Numbered from the stretch's first letter, positions 18,152-27,370 are shown. The stretch is DNA of 64,000 nucleotides from UBA4427 sp046351135 (GCA_046351135.1 JAXLZA010000015.1:62001-126000), one strand, 5' to 3'. Program-made: numbers and translations. The notes: generated by a model not told the origin, from the sequence alone.

Positions 18152-18493
18152 TCAGTCGACGAGGGCGTCGAGCTCTTCGTAGCTGTCCTCGAGCTCGGTC
18201 ATCAGCGACTCGACCTCGGCGGCGAGGCTCGGCGCCACCTCGTCCCCCGTCTGGACCGCGATCTTGTTCAGATCGACCTCGAGCTTCTGCCATCGCTCTT
18301 CCTGCTCCTCCCAGAGGATCTCGGCCTCCTGGTCGAGGTCGTCGTCCTGCTCGCGGATCCGGCGCCGGATCTCGGCGCGGGTATGCCGCAGCTCCTCGAT
18401 CGTCGACTCCGTATCCCGGATCCAGGCCGCACCGAGCTTCTTCTTGGGCTCGGGCTTCTTGGCAGAGGTCTTGCTCGATTCGGTCTTCGCCAT
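18152..18493 (-). CDS. small charged coiled-coil protein, unknown function
   Basis: 113 residues, not recognised. A Lys/Pro-rich N-terminus (KTSAKKPEPKKK) precedes two long amphipathic helices rich in Glu, Arg and Gln (ESTIEELRHTRAEIRRRIREQ; EILWEEQEERWQKLEVDLNKI) and a third acidic helix at the C-terminus, a pattern expected for a coiled coil. No signal peptide or membrane segment. It stands alone, about 250 nt from cbpA, and its 5' leader contains four 10-bp tandem repeats. Confidence 0.65.
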   Translation of the reverse strand: MAKTESSKTSAKKPEPKKKLGAAWIRDTESTIEELRHTRAEIRRRIREQDDDLDQEAEILWEEQEERWQKLEVDLNKIAVQTGDEVAPSLAAEVESLMTELEDSYEELDALVD

Positions 18494-18516
18494 CTCTCGT
18501 CGTCTCTTCTCGTGGT

Positions 18517-18556
18517 CTCTCGTCGGCTCTCGTCGGCTCTAGTCGGCTCGCATCGG
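18517..18556. repeat. 10-bp tandem repeat, four units
   Basis: Four head-to-tail 10-mers: CTCTCGTCGG twice, then CTCTAGTCGG and CTCGCATCGG. The array sits 24 nt upstream of the 113-residue protein (minus strand), where it reads as repeats of CCGACGAGAG. It could be an operator array or a slippage-prone leader; it is not coding. Confidence 0.7.
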
Positions 18557-18683
18557 CTCGCGCGTCTGGTCCCGCGCCGGCGGTCGTCGGGCTCACGGTG
18601 CTTCGCGGGACAATCTTCCCGGCGTCGGCCCCCAGAGAATTCCCGGTCCCCCGGCATCGCGCCACCGGTCCGACGGGACTGAT

Positions 18684-19754
18684 TTAATCGTCCCGCGACC
18701 CGCCGAGCCACCCCTTCGCCCGGAACCAGGCGAGCATCGCCCCCGCCAGCACCGCCATCCCGCCCATCACGAGGGGATAGCCCAGACGGCTGCGCAGCTC
18801 GGGCATGTAGTCGAAGTTCATCCCGTAGATCCCGACGATGAAGGTCAGCGGGATGAAGATGCTGCCGACCAGGGTGAGGAGCTTCATGACCTCGTTCTGG
18901 CGGTGGCCCAGGACGGCGTGGATCGCGTTCATGGCGTCGGTCGCCGAGTCCCGGGCGGCCTCGAGGCTCCCCAGGATCTGGCGGGCGTGGTCCTCGACGT
19001 CGTTGAAGTAGAGCCGGATCGCGTCGGGAATCAGGGCGCTGTCGTGGCGGACGAGCTGGTGGACCGCGTCGACCTGGGGGCGGTGGACGCGCAGGAGCTG
19101 GGTCGTCCGGCGCTGCAGCGCGTGGAGCCGCGCGACCAGGGCGGGCGAGGCGTTCGTGAAGATGTGCTCCTCGATCTCGTCGAGCTCGGCCGAGATCTCC
19201 GCGAGCAGCGGGTAGTAGCGGTCGACGAGGGCGTCGACGAGGGCGTAGGCGAGGTAGCTCGGGCCGAGGCGGCGCAGCCCGGAGGCCGGATTGCGCAGGC
19301 GCTCGCGGACGTCGTCGAAGAAGCCGAAGGGACGCTCCTGGAAGGTGACGACGTACTCGCGCGCGAGCAGGATCCCGACCTGGGCGGTCCGCTCGGTCTC
19401 GGCAAAGCCGTCGTCCGGAGCGTGGATCACGATCAGCAGATGCTCGGGATAGCGCTGGGTCTTCGGGCGCTGGGGCACGTTCACGGCGTCGGCGAGGGCG
19501 AGGGTATGGATGCCGAAGACGCTGCCGACGTTTCGCAGGCAGTCCTCGTCGCCGAAGCCCTCGATCTCGATCCAGGTCGGCCGCTCGGTCTCCGCATAAC
19601 AACGGAGCGCCTCGGGGCTCTCGACCTCGCCCTCCTCGAGGATCTCCTCGTCGTACTCCATGAAGCGCAGGCGCGGCGGCGGCGAGCCCGGGCGCACGAA
19701 GAGCGCACCCGGCCGCGAGTCCGTCCGCATCGCCTGCATCAGCTCGTCCGACAT
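18684..19754 (-). CDS. corA: CorA-family divalent cation (Mg2+/Co2+) channel
   Basis: 356 residues. The N-terminal two thirds are the cytoplasmic alpha/beta funnel (TWIEIEGFGDEDCLRNVGSVFGIHTLALADAVN near residues 60-90), then a long stalk helix and two C-terminal membrane helices, the first followed by the signature YGMNF (residue about 318). The periplasmic loop after GMNF is MPEL-like, as usual. It follows msrB by 13 nt on the same strand with a GGAG Shine-Dalgarno, so the two are probably co-transcribed. It is the second magnesium system in the window beside mgtE. Confidence 0.92.
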   Translation of the reverse strand: MSDELMQAMRTDSRPGALFVRPGSPPPRLRFMEYDEEILEEGEVESPEALRCYAETERPTWIEIEGFGDEDCLRNVGSVFGIHTLALADAVNVPQRPKTQRYPEHLLIVIHAPDDGFAETERTAQVGILLAREYVVTFQERPFGFFDDVRERLRNPASGLRRLGPSYLAYALVDALVDRYYPLLAEISAELDEIEEHIFTNASPALVARLHALQRRTTQLLRVHRPQVDAVHQLVRHDSALIPDAIRLYFNDVEDHARQILGSLEAARDSATDAMNAIHAVLGHRQNEVMKLLTLVGSIFIPLTFIVGIYGMNFDYMPELRSRLGYPLVMGGMAVLAGAMLAWFRAKGWLGGSRDD

Positions 19755-19767
19755 GGGCTCCGACCGC

Positions 19768-20187
19768 TCACTCGCTCTCGTCCTTCTCCAGCCGCAGCGA
19801 CGCGGAGTTCATGCAGTAGCGCAGGCCCGTCGGCCGCGGGCCGTCGGGGAAGACGTGGCCGAGATGGGCGTCGCAGCGCGCGCAGACCGACTCGACGCGC
19901 TCCATGCCGTGGCTGCGATCGACCTTCTCCGCGACGGCGTCCTCCGCGACCGGGGCGTAGAACGAGGGCCAGCCCGTCCCCGAGTCGTACTTGGCCTCGG
20001 AGCGGAAGAGCGGGTTGCCGCAGCAGACGCAGTGATAGGTCCCCTGGCTCTTCTCGTTCCAGTAGCGGCCCGTGAAGGCGCGCTCCGTCGCCGAGCAGCG
20101 GGTCACCTGATATTCCTGCTCCGAGAGCGACCGGCGCCACTCCTCTTCGCTCTTCTCGACCTTCGGGTTCTTCCCGTCCTTCGTCAT
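19768..20187 (-). CDS. msrB: peptide-methionine (R)-S-oxide reductase
   Basis: Repairs R-methionine sulfoxide using thioredoxin. 139 residues, the normal MsrB length. Two structural zinc pairs, CVCC and CARC, flank the core YDSGTGWPSFYAP; GMERVESVCARCDAHLGHVFPDGP is typical, and the catalytic cysteine is in LRYCMNSASL near the C-terminus. No signal peptide, so cytoplasmic. AAGG lies at a good distance before the ATG. Downstream corA is 13 nt away. Confidence 0.95.
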   Translation of the reverse strand: MTKDGKNPKVEKSEEEWRRSLSEQEYQVTRCSATERAFTGRYWNEKSQGTYHCVCCGNPLFRSEAKYDSGTGWPSFYAPVAEDAVAEKVDRSHGMERVESVCARCDAHLGHVFPDGPRPTGLRYCMNSASLRLEKDESE

Positions 20188-20269
20188 CGCCCTTCTCCTC
20201 CGGCCGCGCGCTCGCGGCCTCTCGTCCGGTACTTCGTCCGGCTCCTCGCCCGGCCTCCCGGCCGGCGGT

Positions 20270-20683
20270 TCAATTTCCCTCGAGGCCGACGCGCAGCGCG
20301 GGACCGGCGCCGGTGATCCCGACGATGCGCGGATTCTGGTCGCTCTCGCGGAAGCGCAGCTTCAGCGCCTCGAGGCGCGACTGCGTCCGCACCGGCCCCG
20401 CCTCGCTCCCGACCGGCCAGACCGCCGTGAGCGGCTGGCCGAGCACGCGCCACCACGGGTCCTCCTCGTCGAGCGACACCAGCCCCGACGGCAACGCCGC
20501 GCGATCGGGGGCGACCTCGGCCCGGAGCTCGCCCTCCGCGGGTCGGATCACGATGCGTCCGATGTCGAAGGTCAGCGCGAGGATACGCGGGAGCGCATCG
20601 CTGCGATCGGCCTCGACCCGGAGGATGCGCCCGCGCGCCGTCGCGACGCGCTCGAAGATTTCCACGGAAGCCTGCGAAGCCAC
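20270..20683 (-). CDS. small conserved protein of unknown function
   Basis: 137 residues from a GTG start. No family name that I can give with confidence. Features seen: beta-rich body (LALTFDIGRIVIRPAEGELRAEV), a conserved-looking DEEDPWWRVLGQPLTAVWPV, and a C-terminal LRFRESDQNPRIVGITGAGPALRVG. The sequence lacks a Shine-Dalgarno; TAGACT stands exactly 6 nt before the GTG, supporting this start on a leaderless mRNA. Transcribed divergently from the HTH gene at 20789. Confidence 0.65.
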   Translation of the reverse strand: MASQASVEIFERVATARGRILRVEADRSDALPRILALTFDIGRIVIRPAEGELRAEVAPDRAALPSGLVSLDEEDPWWRVLGQPLTAVWPVGSEAGPVRTQSRLEALKLRFRESDQNPRIVGITGAGPALRVGLEGN

Positions 20684-20689
20684 GCGGCT

Positions 20690-20695
20690 AGTCTA
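20690..20695 (-). promoter_or_regulatory. putative leaderless -10 element (TAGACT)
   Basis: On the minus strand TAGACT is followed by 6 nt and then the GTG at 20683. The identical hexamer and spacing occur before the gene starting at 34029. No clear -35. Confidence 0.45.
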
Positions 20696-20788
20696 CACTG
20701 GCCGCGCGCTCGCGACGCCCCGCCCGGGGCGCCCCGGTCGCGCCGCAGCCGAACCCGGATCGACCGCCGATTTTCGACAGGAGAGCGC

Positions 20789-21100
20789 TTGCCCGCCCGC
20801 GCCCGCCGACTGGCCCCGCCGCCCGACCTCGTGCTGCTCGACGGCCTCTCCGTCCGGCGACGGCGCCATGCCCACGGCTGGTCGCCGCGGGATCTCGTCC
20901 AGGCGATCGAGAACGCGAGCCTGCAGGCGAGCGGCCGGCGACGCACGCTCTCGCCCAACCAGATCGAGGCGATCGAGGAGCGCGCGGAGCGCATCCCGTA
21001 CGAGCTGGTCCTCCTGCTCGCCGACGGCCTCGGCTGCGATCCCGTGGACCTGATCGCGGCGGGGGAGCTCTCGAGCCGGCCCGCGCGGCGACTGAACTGA
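20789..21100 (+). CDS. small helix-turn-helix protein (XRE-like)
   Basis: 103 residues from a TTG start, chosen because AGGAG stands 7-8 nt upstream. The core (LDGLSVRRRRHAHGWSPRDLVQAIENASLQASGRRRTLSPNQIEAIEERAERIPYELVLLLADGLGCDPVDLI) has the helix pattern of a lambda-repressor/Cro-type DNA-binding domain with a longer turn. Likely a transcription regulator; target unknown. It lies between a divergent small gene and the GST-MFS-DUF3604 run, which it might regulate. Confidence 0.6.
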   Translation: MPARARRLAPPPDLVLLDGLSVRRRRHAHGWSPRDLVQAIENASLQASGRRRTLSPNQIEAIEERAERIPYELVLLLADGLGCDPVDLIAAGELSSRPARRLN

Positions 21101-21175
21101 CACGCGCGTCCCGGGCGCCGTCGCCCGGATCGATGCCGGCGCGCGCACGCGACGACCGGACTTGAGGAGCGAACG

Positions 21176-21958
21176 ATGGAATATCTCGAGCCCGAGGTCG
21201 CGCGGAGCCGCAAGGGGCTGCGCCTCGTCCTGACCGCCGGCGTGCCCGGGCCCTGGGGCGAGGCGGCGAAGTCGATCTTCCATCTGAAGGGGATCGACTA
21301 TCTCCCCGTCCGCCAGACCGCCGGCGAGTCGAATCCGGTGCTGATCGCGTGGACCGGCCACGCGAACGCACCGCAGGCGGTGCTCGACGACGAGCCCGCG
21401 CGCACCGGCTGGGCCGAGATCCTGCTGCTCGCCGAGCGCCTCGCCCCGAAGACGCCTTCGCTGATCCCGGAGGAACCGCGCGAGCGCGCGATGATGTTCG
21501 GCATCGGCTTCGAGATCTGCGGCGAGGACGGCCTCGGCTGGCACCGCCGGCTGCAGATCATGGATGCCATGCTCGGCGCTCCGGGCGCAGAGAAGCATCC
21601 CCAGCTCGAGACCGCCCGCACCCTCGGCCAGCGCTACGGCTACAGCCGCGAGGCCGCGGCGCGCTCGAGCCTGCGCGTCCGCCAGATCGTGCGGCTGATC
21701 TCGGATCAGCTCGCGAGCCAGGCGAAGCGCGGGAGCGAGTACCTCGTCGGCGACCGCATCAGCGCCGCCGACGTCTACTGGTCGACCTTCTCCGCGATGC
21801 TCCAGCCGATGCCCGACGAGCTCTGCCCGATGCCCGCGCCGATGCGCGCCTCCTACGCGATGCTGCCGCCCGAGGTCACGGCCGAGCTCGATCCCGCGAT
21901 CTTCGCCCACCGCGACCGCATCTACCGCAAGCATCTCAAGCTGCCGGTCGAGTTCTGA
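21176..21958 (+). CDS. glutathione S-transferase-like protein
   Basis: 260 residues. An N-terminal thioredoxin-like part (LVLTAGVPGPWGEAAKSIFHLKGIDYLPVRQ) and an all-helical C-terminal part with GSEYLVGDRISAADVYWSTFSAML, the N-capping-box region typical of GST C-terminal domains. The first half is divergent (no clear Ser/Cys active-site motif), so the activity may be isomerase, dehalogenase or binding only. GAGGAG precedes the ATG. The MFS gene starts 4 nt after its stop, so they are co-transcribed. Confidence 0.72.
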   Translation: MEYLEPEVARSRKGLRLVLTAGVPGPWGEAAKSIFHLKGIDYLPVRQTAGESNPVLIAWTGHANAPQAVLDDEPARTGWAEILLLAERLAPKTPSLIPEEPRERAMMFGIGFEICGEDGLGWHRRLQIMDAMLGAPGAEKHPQLETARTLGQRYGYSREAAARSSLRVRQIVRLISDQLASQAKRGSEYLVGDRISAADVYWSTFSAMLQPMPDELCPMPAPMRASYAMLPPEVTAELDPAIFAHRDRIYRKHLKLPVEF

Positions 21959-21962
21959 GCCC

Positions 21963-23315
21963 GTGCGCGCGCCGGACTCCGCCGACAGAGCCGCGGGCGA
22001 TCGTGCGCAGGCCGCCCCGGACGCGGGCGCGCGGCACGCGCCGAGCCCCCGCTACGTCGACTACATCCTCTTCCTGCTCTTTCTCGTCTCGGTCTTCAAC
22101 GTCTGCGACCGCACGATCGTCTCGGTGCTCGTCGAGGACATCAAGCGGGACCTCGCCCTCGACGATCGCCAGATGGGGATCGTGCTCGGGCTCTCCTTCT
22201 CGCTGACCTATCTCTTCGCCGGGATTCCGGTCGCCTACTTCGCGGATCGCTATTCGCGGCGCTGGACCGTCTCGATCGCCCTGCTCGTCTGGAGCGGGAT
22301 GACGGCGGCGACCGGCCTCGCCACGGGCTTCTACTCGATCGTCGCCGCGCGCATGGGGGTCGGCGTCGGCGAGGCGGGCGGGAGCCCCGCGAGCCAGTCC
22401 CTCGTGATCGACTACGTCGAGCCGAATCGCCGCGCCCGCGCGATGGCCTGGGTCAGCGTCGGCTCGATCGTCGGCCTCGGCGCCGGCGTGCTCTACGGCG
22501 GCTGGGCGAGCGAGTGGCTCGGCTGGCGCTGGACGCTCGTCAGCGTCGGCGTCCCCGGCATCGCCGTCGCCCTGCTCTTCGCGGCCACCGTCCACGACCC
22601 GCCGCGCCGCCCCGCCGACACCCCCGGCCCCGACGCGTTCACCGGCCAGTCGCTCACCCGCACCCTGCTCGCCCTCGCACGCATGCCCGCCTTCGTCGCG
22701 CTGACGCTCGGCGCGACCTTCGCCAACGTCGTCTCGATGGGGCGCAACATGTGGGAGCCGACCTTCCTGCGCCGCGTCTACGAGATCGGCGCCGCCGAGG
22801 CCGGCCTCGTCTACCTCTTCGTCACCGCCGTCCCCGGCATCCTCGGCACCTTCCTCTGCGGCGCGCTCACCGACCGCCTCGCCGCCCGCGACCGGCGCTG
22901 GTACGGCTGGTTCCCCGCCCTGACCTGCTTCCTGATGGTTCCGATGAGCCTCGGCTTCTACTTCTCGCCCATCGACGCGCGCGTCGCGGGCGTGCCGATC
23001 GGCTTCGTCTTCGCCTTCGTCGCCTCGATGGTCGCGCCGGGCTGGTCGCCCTCGGTCATGGCGACCGCCCAGGGCATCGTCCCGCCGAGCGCCCGCGCCG
23101 TCACGGCGGCGACCTGGGCCATGGTCTCGAGCTTCGTCGGGATGGGGATCGCACCTTCCCTGGTCGGCGATCTCAACGTGCGCCTCGAAGGCGTCTACGG
23201 CGACCAGGCCGTGCGTTATTCCCTCGCGATCGTCGGCGTCGTGCCGTGGCTCGCGACGATCTGCTTCCTTTCTCTCGCGCGCCGCCTCGGCCCCGCGGCG
23301 CCGCCCAAGACCTGA
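21963..23315 (+). CDS. MFS transporter, spinster-like
   Basis: 450 residues, about 12 predicted membrane helices. The motif A region reads YLFAGIPVAYFADRYSRRW between helices 2 and 3, and DRTIVSVLVEDIKRDLALDDRQMGIVLG before it is typical of the spinster/hexuronate-like MFS group found near catabolic genes. GTG start 4 nt after the GST-like stop. A DUF3604 gene follows 23 nt later. Probable uptake of an organic substrate across the inner membrane; substrate not readable from sequence. Confidence 0.85.
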   Translation: MRAPDSADRAAGDRAQAAPDAGARHAPSPRYVDYILFLLFLVSVFNVCDRTIVSVLVEDIKRDLALDDRQMGIVLGLSFSLTYLFAGIPVAYFADRYSRRWTVSIALLVWSGMTAATGLATGFYSIVAARMGVGVGEAGGSPASQSLVIDYVEPNRRARAMAWVSVGSIVGLGAGVLYGGWASEWLGWRWTLVSVGVPGIAVALLFAATVHDPPRRPADTPGPDAFTGQSLTRTLLALARMPAFVALTLGATFANVVSMGRNMWEPTFLRRVYEIGAAEAGLVYLFVTAVPGILGTFLCGALTDRLAARDRRWYGWFPALTCFLMVPMSLGFYFSPIDARVAGVPIGFVFAFVASMVAPGWSPSVMATAQGIVPPSARAVTAATWAMVSSFVGMGIAPSLVGDLNVRLEGVYGDQAVRYSLAIVGVVPWLATICFLSLARRLGPAAPPKT

Positions 23316-23338
23316 ATCCGAACGGAGGATCCGGCTCC

Positions 23339-25285
23339 ATGTCCACCGCGCCCCGCTCTCCCCGCGCGCCGTTTCAGCCCGCGCTCGCCTTCCTCGCGCT
23401 CGCGCGCCGCGGTGCGTTCGCCCGCGGCCTGGCGCGGGCAGCCCTCGCCCTCGCCCTCGCCGCCCTCGCCGCCGGGCCCGCCGCCGCCGCGCCCGAGCCG
23501 GCACCGGCACCCCCCGCGAAGCACTACTCGCCCTACGTCGACGAGACGTTCCCGACGGAGCTGCTCTGGGGCGACATGCACGTCCACAGCTCGTTCAGCA
23601 TGGACGCGAACTCGATGGGCAACACGCGGCTCGGCCCCGGCGACGCCTATCGCTTCGCGAAGGGCGAGGTCGTCACGTCGAATACCGGCCAGCCCGTCCG
23701 CCTCGACCGCCCGCTCGACTTCCTCGTCGTCTCGGACCACGCGGAGTACATGGGCGTGCTGCCGCGGCTGCGCGCGCAGGATCCGCTGATCCTCGGTGAT
23801 CCCGCTGGCAAGAAGCTCTACGACGGGCTCCAGGCGAACGACCGCGGCGCCGCGGTGATGGGGGACCTGATCGGCTCCCTCGTCAGCAACCGGCCGCTCC
23901 TCGACAACGCCGCCGTCAAGCAGAGCGTCTGGGACGAGATCACGCGCCTCGCCGACCAGCACGACCGCCCCGGTGTGTTCAGCGCGCTGATCGGCTTCGA
24001 GTGGACCTCGATGCCGAACGGCGACAATCTCCACCGCGTCGTCGTCTACGGCGACGGCGCCGACAAGGCCGCCCGCATGACGCCGGTCTCGGCCTTCGAC
24101 GGCGATCAGCCCGAGGATCTCTGGGCCTTCCTCGAGCGCTACGAGCAGGCGACCGGCGGCCGCATCCTCGCGATCCCCCACAACGCGAACCTGTCCAACG
24201 GACGCATGTTCGCCCTCGAGACCTCGGCGGGGAAGCCCTTCGACCGAAGCTATGCGGCGACCCGCGCGCGCTGGGAGCCCGTCGTCGAGGTGACCCAGAT
24301 CAAGGGCGACGGCGAGGCGCATCCGCTGCTCTCCCCCGACGACGAGCTCGCCGACTTCGAGACCTGGGACAAGGGCAATCTCAACGTCGGCAAGACCTTG
24401 CCGAAGGAGCCCTGGATGCTGCGCTTCGAGTACGCCCGCGAGGCGCTCAAGCTCGGCCTCGACCTGAAGGCGAAGCTCGGCATCGATCCCTTCCGCTTCG
24501 GCATGATCGGGAGCACCGACGCCCATACCTCCCTCGCCACCGCCGCCGAGAACAACTTCTGGGGCAAGGCCGTCGGCGTCGAGCCGGGCCGCCCGCGGAC
24601 CGACATGCCCTTCCTCGCCTCCGCGAAGGATCCGTCCCTCGACATCATGGCGTGGCAGCAGGTCGCCGCGGGCTATGCGGCGGTCTGGGCGAAGGAGAAC
24701 TCGCGCACCGCGATCTTCGACGCGCTGATGCGCAAGGAGGTCTACGCGACGAGCGGCCCCCGCATCCAGGTCCGCTTCTTCGGGGGCTTCGGGTTCGAAG
24801 CGCCGGACGCGACGCGGGCCGACGCCGTCGCGATCGGCTACCGCGGCGGCGTCCCGATGGGCGGCGAGCTGCCGCAGCCCGCGAAGGGCCAGAAGGCGCC
24901 GCGCTTCCTCGTGCTGGCGATGAAGGACCCGATCGGCGCGAACCTCGAGCGCGTCCAGATCGTGAAGGGCTGGCGCGACCGCAAGGGCGCCCTCCACGAG
25001 CAGGTCCACGACGTCGCCGTCGCCGCGAAGACCGGCACGACGATCGACTACGCGAACGCGACCTACACGAACACCGTCGGCGCCCCCGAGCTCGCGACCG
25101 TCTGGGAGGACCCCGACTTCGATCCCCGGGAGCACGCCTTCTACTACGCCCGCGTGGTCGAGATCCCGACCCCGCGCTGGAACGTCTACGACGAGGTGCG
25201 GCTCGGGACGAAGCCGACGGAGAAGGCGCCGAAAGCGGTGCAGGACCGGGCCTACACGTCGCCGATCTGGTTCACGCCGCGTTAG
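23339..25285 (+). CDS. DUF3604 protein, exported putative metal-dependent hydrolase
   Basis: 648 residues with GGAGGA before the ATG. A basic n-region and hydrophobic Ala/Leu signal (about residues 27-50, ending AAAAPEP) indicate export. The DUF3604 body starts with LLWGDMHVHSSFSMDAN, a PHP-like metal site, followed by FLVVSDHAEYMGVL, FEWTSMPNGDNLHRVV, IGSTDAHTSLATAAENNFWGK and the C-terminal PIWFTPR. The family is frequent near sulfatases and aromatic/steroid-type catabolic genes, but its reaction is not established to my knowledge. Repeat copy B starts 28 nt after the stop. Confidence 0.85.
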   Translation: MSTAPRSPRAPFQPALAFLALARRGAFARGLARAALALALAALAAGPAAAAPEPAPAPPAKHYSPYVDETFPTELLWGDMHVHSSFSMDANSMGNTRLGPGDAYRFAKGEVVTSNTGQPVRLDRPLDFLVVSDHAEYMGVLPRLRAQDPLILGDPAGKKLYDGLQANDRGAAVMGDLIGSLVSNRPLLDNAAVKQSVWDEITRLADQHDRPGVFSALIGFEWTSMPNGDNLHRVVVYGDGADKAARMTPVSAFDGDQPEDLWAFLERYEQATGGRILAIPHNANLSNGRMFALETSAGKPFDRSYAATRARWEPVVEVTQIKGDGEAHPLLSPDDELADFETWDKGNLNVGKTLPKEPWMLRFEYAREALKLGLDLKAKLGIDPFRFGMIGSTDAHTSLATAAENNFWGKAVGVEPGRPRTDMPFLASAKDPSLDIMAWQQVAAGYAAVWAKENSRTAIFDALMRKEVYATSGPRIQVRFFGGFGFEAPDATRADAVAIGYRGGVPMGGELPQPAKGQKAPRFLVLAMKDPIGANLERVQIVKGWRDRKGALHEQVHDVAVAAKTGTTIDYANATYTNTVGAPELATVWEDPDFDPREHAFYYARVVEIPTPRWNVYDEVRLGTKPTEKAPKAVQDRAYTSPIWFTPR

Positions 25286-25313
25286 GCGATCCCAGAGATC
25301 CGAGTCGGAGGCT

Positions 25314-25458
25314 CTGCCAGGTGCCCCGGCCGGACGCGGCCTGGCACTCGGGCTTCGTACGGCACGCGTGGAGGGGCCGGTCGGCTGCGCTGTGCGCCGT
25401 GCTGCGCGTGCCGCCCTCAATCTCGCGCCAGGCCGCGTCCGACCGGGGCACGCGGGGG
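25314..25458 (+). repeat. 145-bp dispersed structured repeat, copy B
   Basis: Arms at 25321-25347 and 25425-25451 pair over 25 of 27 positions; the inner arm reads CGCGGCCTGGC against GCCAGGCCGCG, different from copies A and C. The interior shares TCGGGCTTCGTACGGCACG and CTCAATCTC with the other copies and keeps the second stem CGGCACGCG/CGCGTGCCG. It lies between the convergent DUF3604 and sulfatase genes. Confidence 0.9.
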
Positions 25459-25639
25459 GCCTCGATACTCGAATTCCTGCGCTCGGTCCTTGGTTTCTCG
25501 TGGGCGCCTTGCTCGATCGGGAAACTTCGACGGACCGAGGAGTCCGTTCGCATCCGCGGGGAGCGAGCTCGGGAGATCGGCGTCGATCCGAAGAATCATC
25601 CCCTGCGCCGCCACGCAATGTCGCCGAAAGTCCACCCGC
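25459..25639. other. non-coding remainder between convergent genes
   Basis: After repeat copy B, 181 bp separate it from the sulfatase stop. The base composition is lower in GC than the genes around it (for example GAATTCCTGCG, GAAACTTCGACGG). I see no gene, hairpin with T-run or further repeat here. Confidence 0.5.
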
Positions 25640-27289
25640 TCAGTTCGCCCAGTAGACGTACTCGTCGTCGGGCTCGAGGGGCTCGGCGAGGGTGTGGTCG
25701 ATGGCGACGGTGCCCTCGACGAGGGCGGGCCAGATCGGCTCGGCCATCTCGCTCTCGAGGGCCGCGAGGCGCTGCTTCAATCGGGCGACCTCGTCGGGGC
25801 GAGCGCCGGCGAGATCGTGGCGCTCCGTCGGATCGCTCGCGAGATCGAAGAGCCAGGTCTTCTGCGGCCGGACCGAGACCTGGAGCTTCCAGTCGCCCGC
25901 GCGCAGGGCACGGTAGTGACCGCTGCGCCAGAAGAGCGCGTCGTGGGGCGGGCCGGTGCGCTCGCCGCGGGCGTACGCGAGCAGGTCGACGCCATCGATC
26001 ACGCGATCGCCCGGGAGCTTCGCGCCCGCGGCGGCCGCGGCCGTCGCGAAGAGATCGACGTGGGCGACGGGCGCGTCGAAGCGGCTGCCCGCGGCGATCC
26101 GCGCGGGCCACTTCGCGAAGAACGGGGTGCGGATGCCGCCCTCGAAGAAGGTCATCTTCCAGCCGCGCCAGGGGCGGTTGAGGCCTTCGAGGCCGACGTA
26201 GTCGGGGGCGCCGTTGTCGCTCGTGAAGAGGACGAGGGTGTTCTCCTCGAGGCCGTTCGCGCGCAGCGCCTCGAGCACGGTCCCGACGCCGCGGTCGAGG
26301 GCGCGGATCATGGCGGCGTAGGTGCGCAGGCGCGGGTCCGCGATCCGGACGAGGGCGTCGTAGTCGCTCTTCAGCGCCTGCAGCGGGGTGTGCGGGGCGT
26401 TGAAGGCCAGGTAGAGGAAGAAGGGGCGGTTCTTGTTGGCGAGGATCGCGTTCGCCGCCTCGCGGGCGAGGTAGTCGGTCATGTAGGCATCGGGGCGGAA
26501 GCGCGGCCCTCCGTCCTTCGAGACCCCGAACGCGAGGTTCGCCCAGAGGAAGCGATCGATCGGATCGAAGTCCTGCTTCGAGTTCACGACCCGCGGATCG
26601 TCGGGCTCGAGGAACATCGAAGCACCCCCGAGAAAGCCCAGGAACTCGTCGAAGCCCTGCGCGGTCGGCTGGAAGCGCTCGGCCTCGCCGAGATGCCATT
26701 TGCCGAGCCCGAGCGTGCGGTAGCCGCGGGCGCGCAGCAGCTCGGCGAGGGTGATCTCGCCGGGCGGGACGCCCTGGTCGGCGAGGGGCGGGACCTCGTC
26801 GGCGCGCTCCGCGAAATAGTGGGGCGGGCGCGGATCGTCGCGCCGGATCCAGGCGAGGGCGCGCGAGAAGCTCTTGCCGACGGGCGTGAACTCGAAGCCG
26901 TAGCGGGTCGGGTAGCGACCGGTCAGGATCGCCGCGCGGGAGGGCGAGCAGGTCGCGTTGCCGGTGTAGCCCTGACCGAACTGGATCCCGTCCCGCGCGA
27001 GCGAGTCGATGTTCGGCGTGGGCACCGCCCCGTCCGCGACCCCGGCCCCCGCGAAGGTCAGATCGGCGAAGCCCAGGTCGTCCGCCACGATCAGCACGAT
27101 GTTGGGCGAGCCGTCGCGCCGCTCCGCACGCGCCGGCCCCGGCTGCCAGACGACGGGCTCGCTCTCCCCGATCGGATTCACGATCCGCCCGACGACGCCC
27201 GGGAGCCTCATCAGGATCGCCTCGCGCTGAGACCAGCCGATCCCGACGACGAGGCCCACGATCAGCAGGCCGGCCAGGCGCATGCGCAT
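25640..27289 (-). CDS. arylsulfatase-type sulfatase, membrane-anchored or exported
   Basis: 549 residues. Start at 27289 (MRMRLAG) chosen for the GGGGAG 8 nt upstream and the signal/anchor helix right after it (LAGLLIVGLVVGIGW). Sulfatase core: PNIVLIVADDLGFADLTFAG (metal Asp pair), NATCSPSRAAILTGRYP with the C-x-P-S-R formylglycine motif near residue 103, KWHLGE, FNAPHTPLQALKSDY, LFTSDNGAPDY (metal) and a C-terminal LFDLASDPTERHDLA. Needs a formylglycine-generating enzyme, not seen here. Hydrolyses a sulfate ester outside the cytoplasm; substrate unknown. It faces the DUF3604 gene and backs onto the catabolic cluster. Confidence 0.93.
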   Translation of the reverse strand: MRMRLAGLLIVGLVVGIGWSQREAILMRLPGVVGRIVNPIGESEPVVWQPGPARAERRDGSPNIVLIVADDLGFADLTFAGAGVADGAVPTPNIDSLARDGIQFGQGYTGNATCSPSRAAILTGRYPTRYGFEFTPVGKSFSRALAWIRRDDPRPPHYFAERADEVPPLADQGVPPGEITLAELLRARGYRTLGLGKWHLGEAERFQPTAQGFDEFLGFLGGASMFLEPDDPRVVNSKQDFDPIDRFLWANLAFGVSKDGGPRFRPDAYMTDYLAREAANAILANKNRPFFLYLAFNAPHTPLQALKSDYDALVRIADPRLRTYAAMIRALDRGVGTVLEALRANGLEENTLVLFTSDNGAPDYVGLEGLNRPWRGWKMTFFEGGIRTPFFAKWPARIAAGSRFDAPVAHVDLFATAAAAAGAKLPGDRVIDGVDLLAYARGERTGPPHDALFWRSGHYRALRAGDWKLQVSVRPQKTWLFDLASDPTERHDLAGARPDEVARLKQRLAALESEMAEPIWPALVEGTVAIDHTLAEPLEPDDEYVYWAN

Positions 27290-27370
27290 CTCGACGTCTC
27301 CCCGATTCGCAGCGCCGGCCCGGGGCGCCCGGCGTTGTGCCATTCTACGCAGCGCACGAGGAGAACCGCA

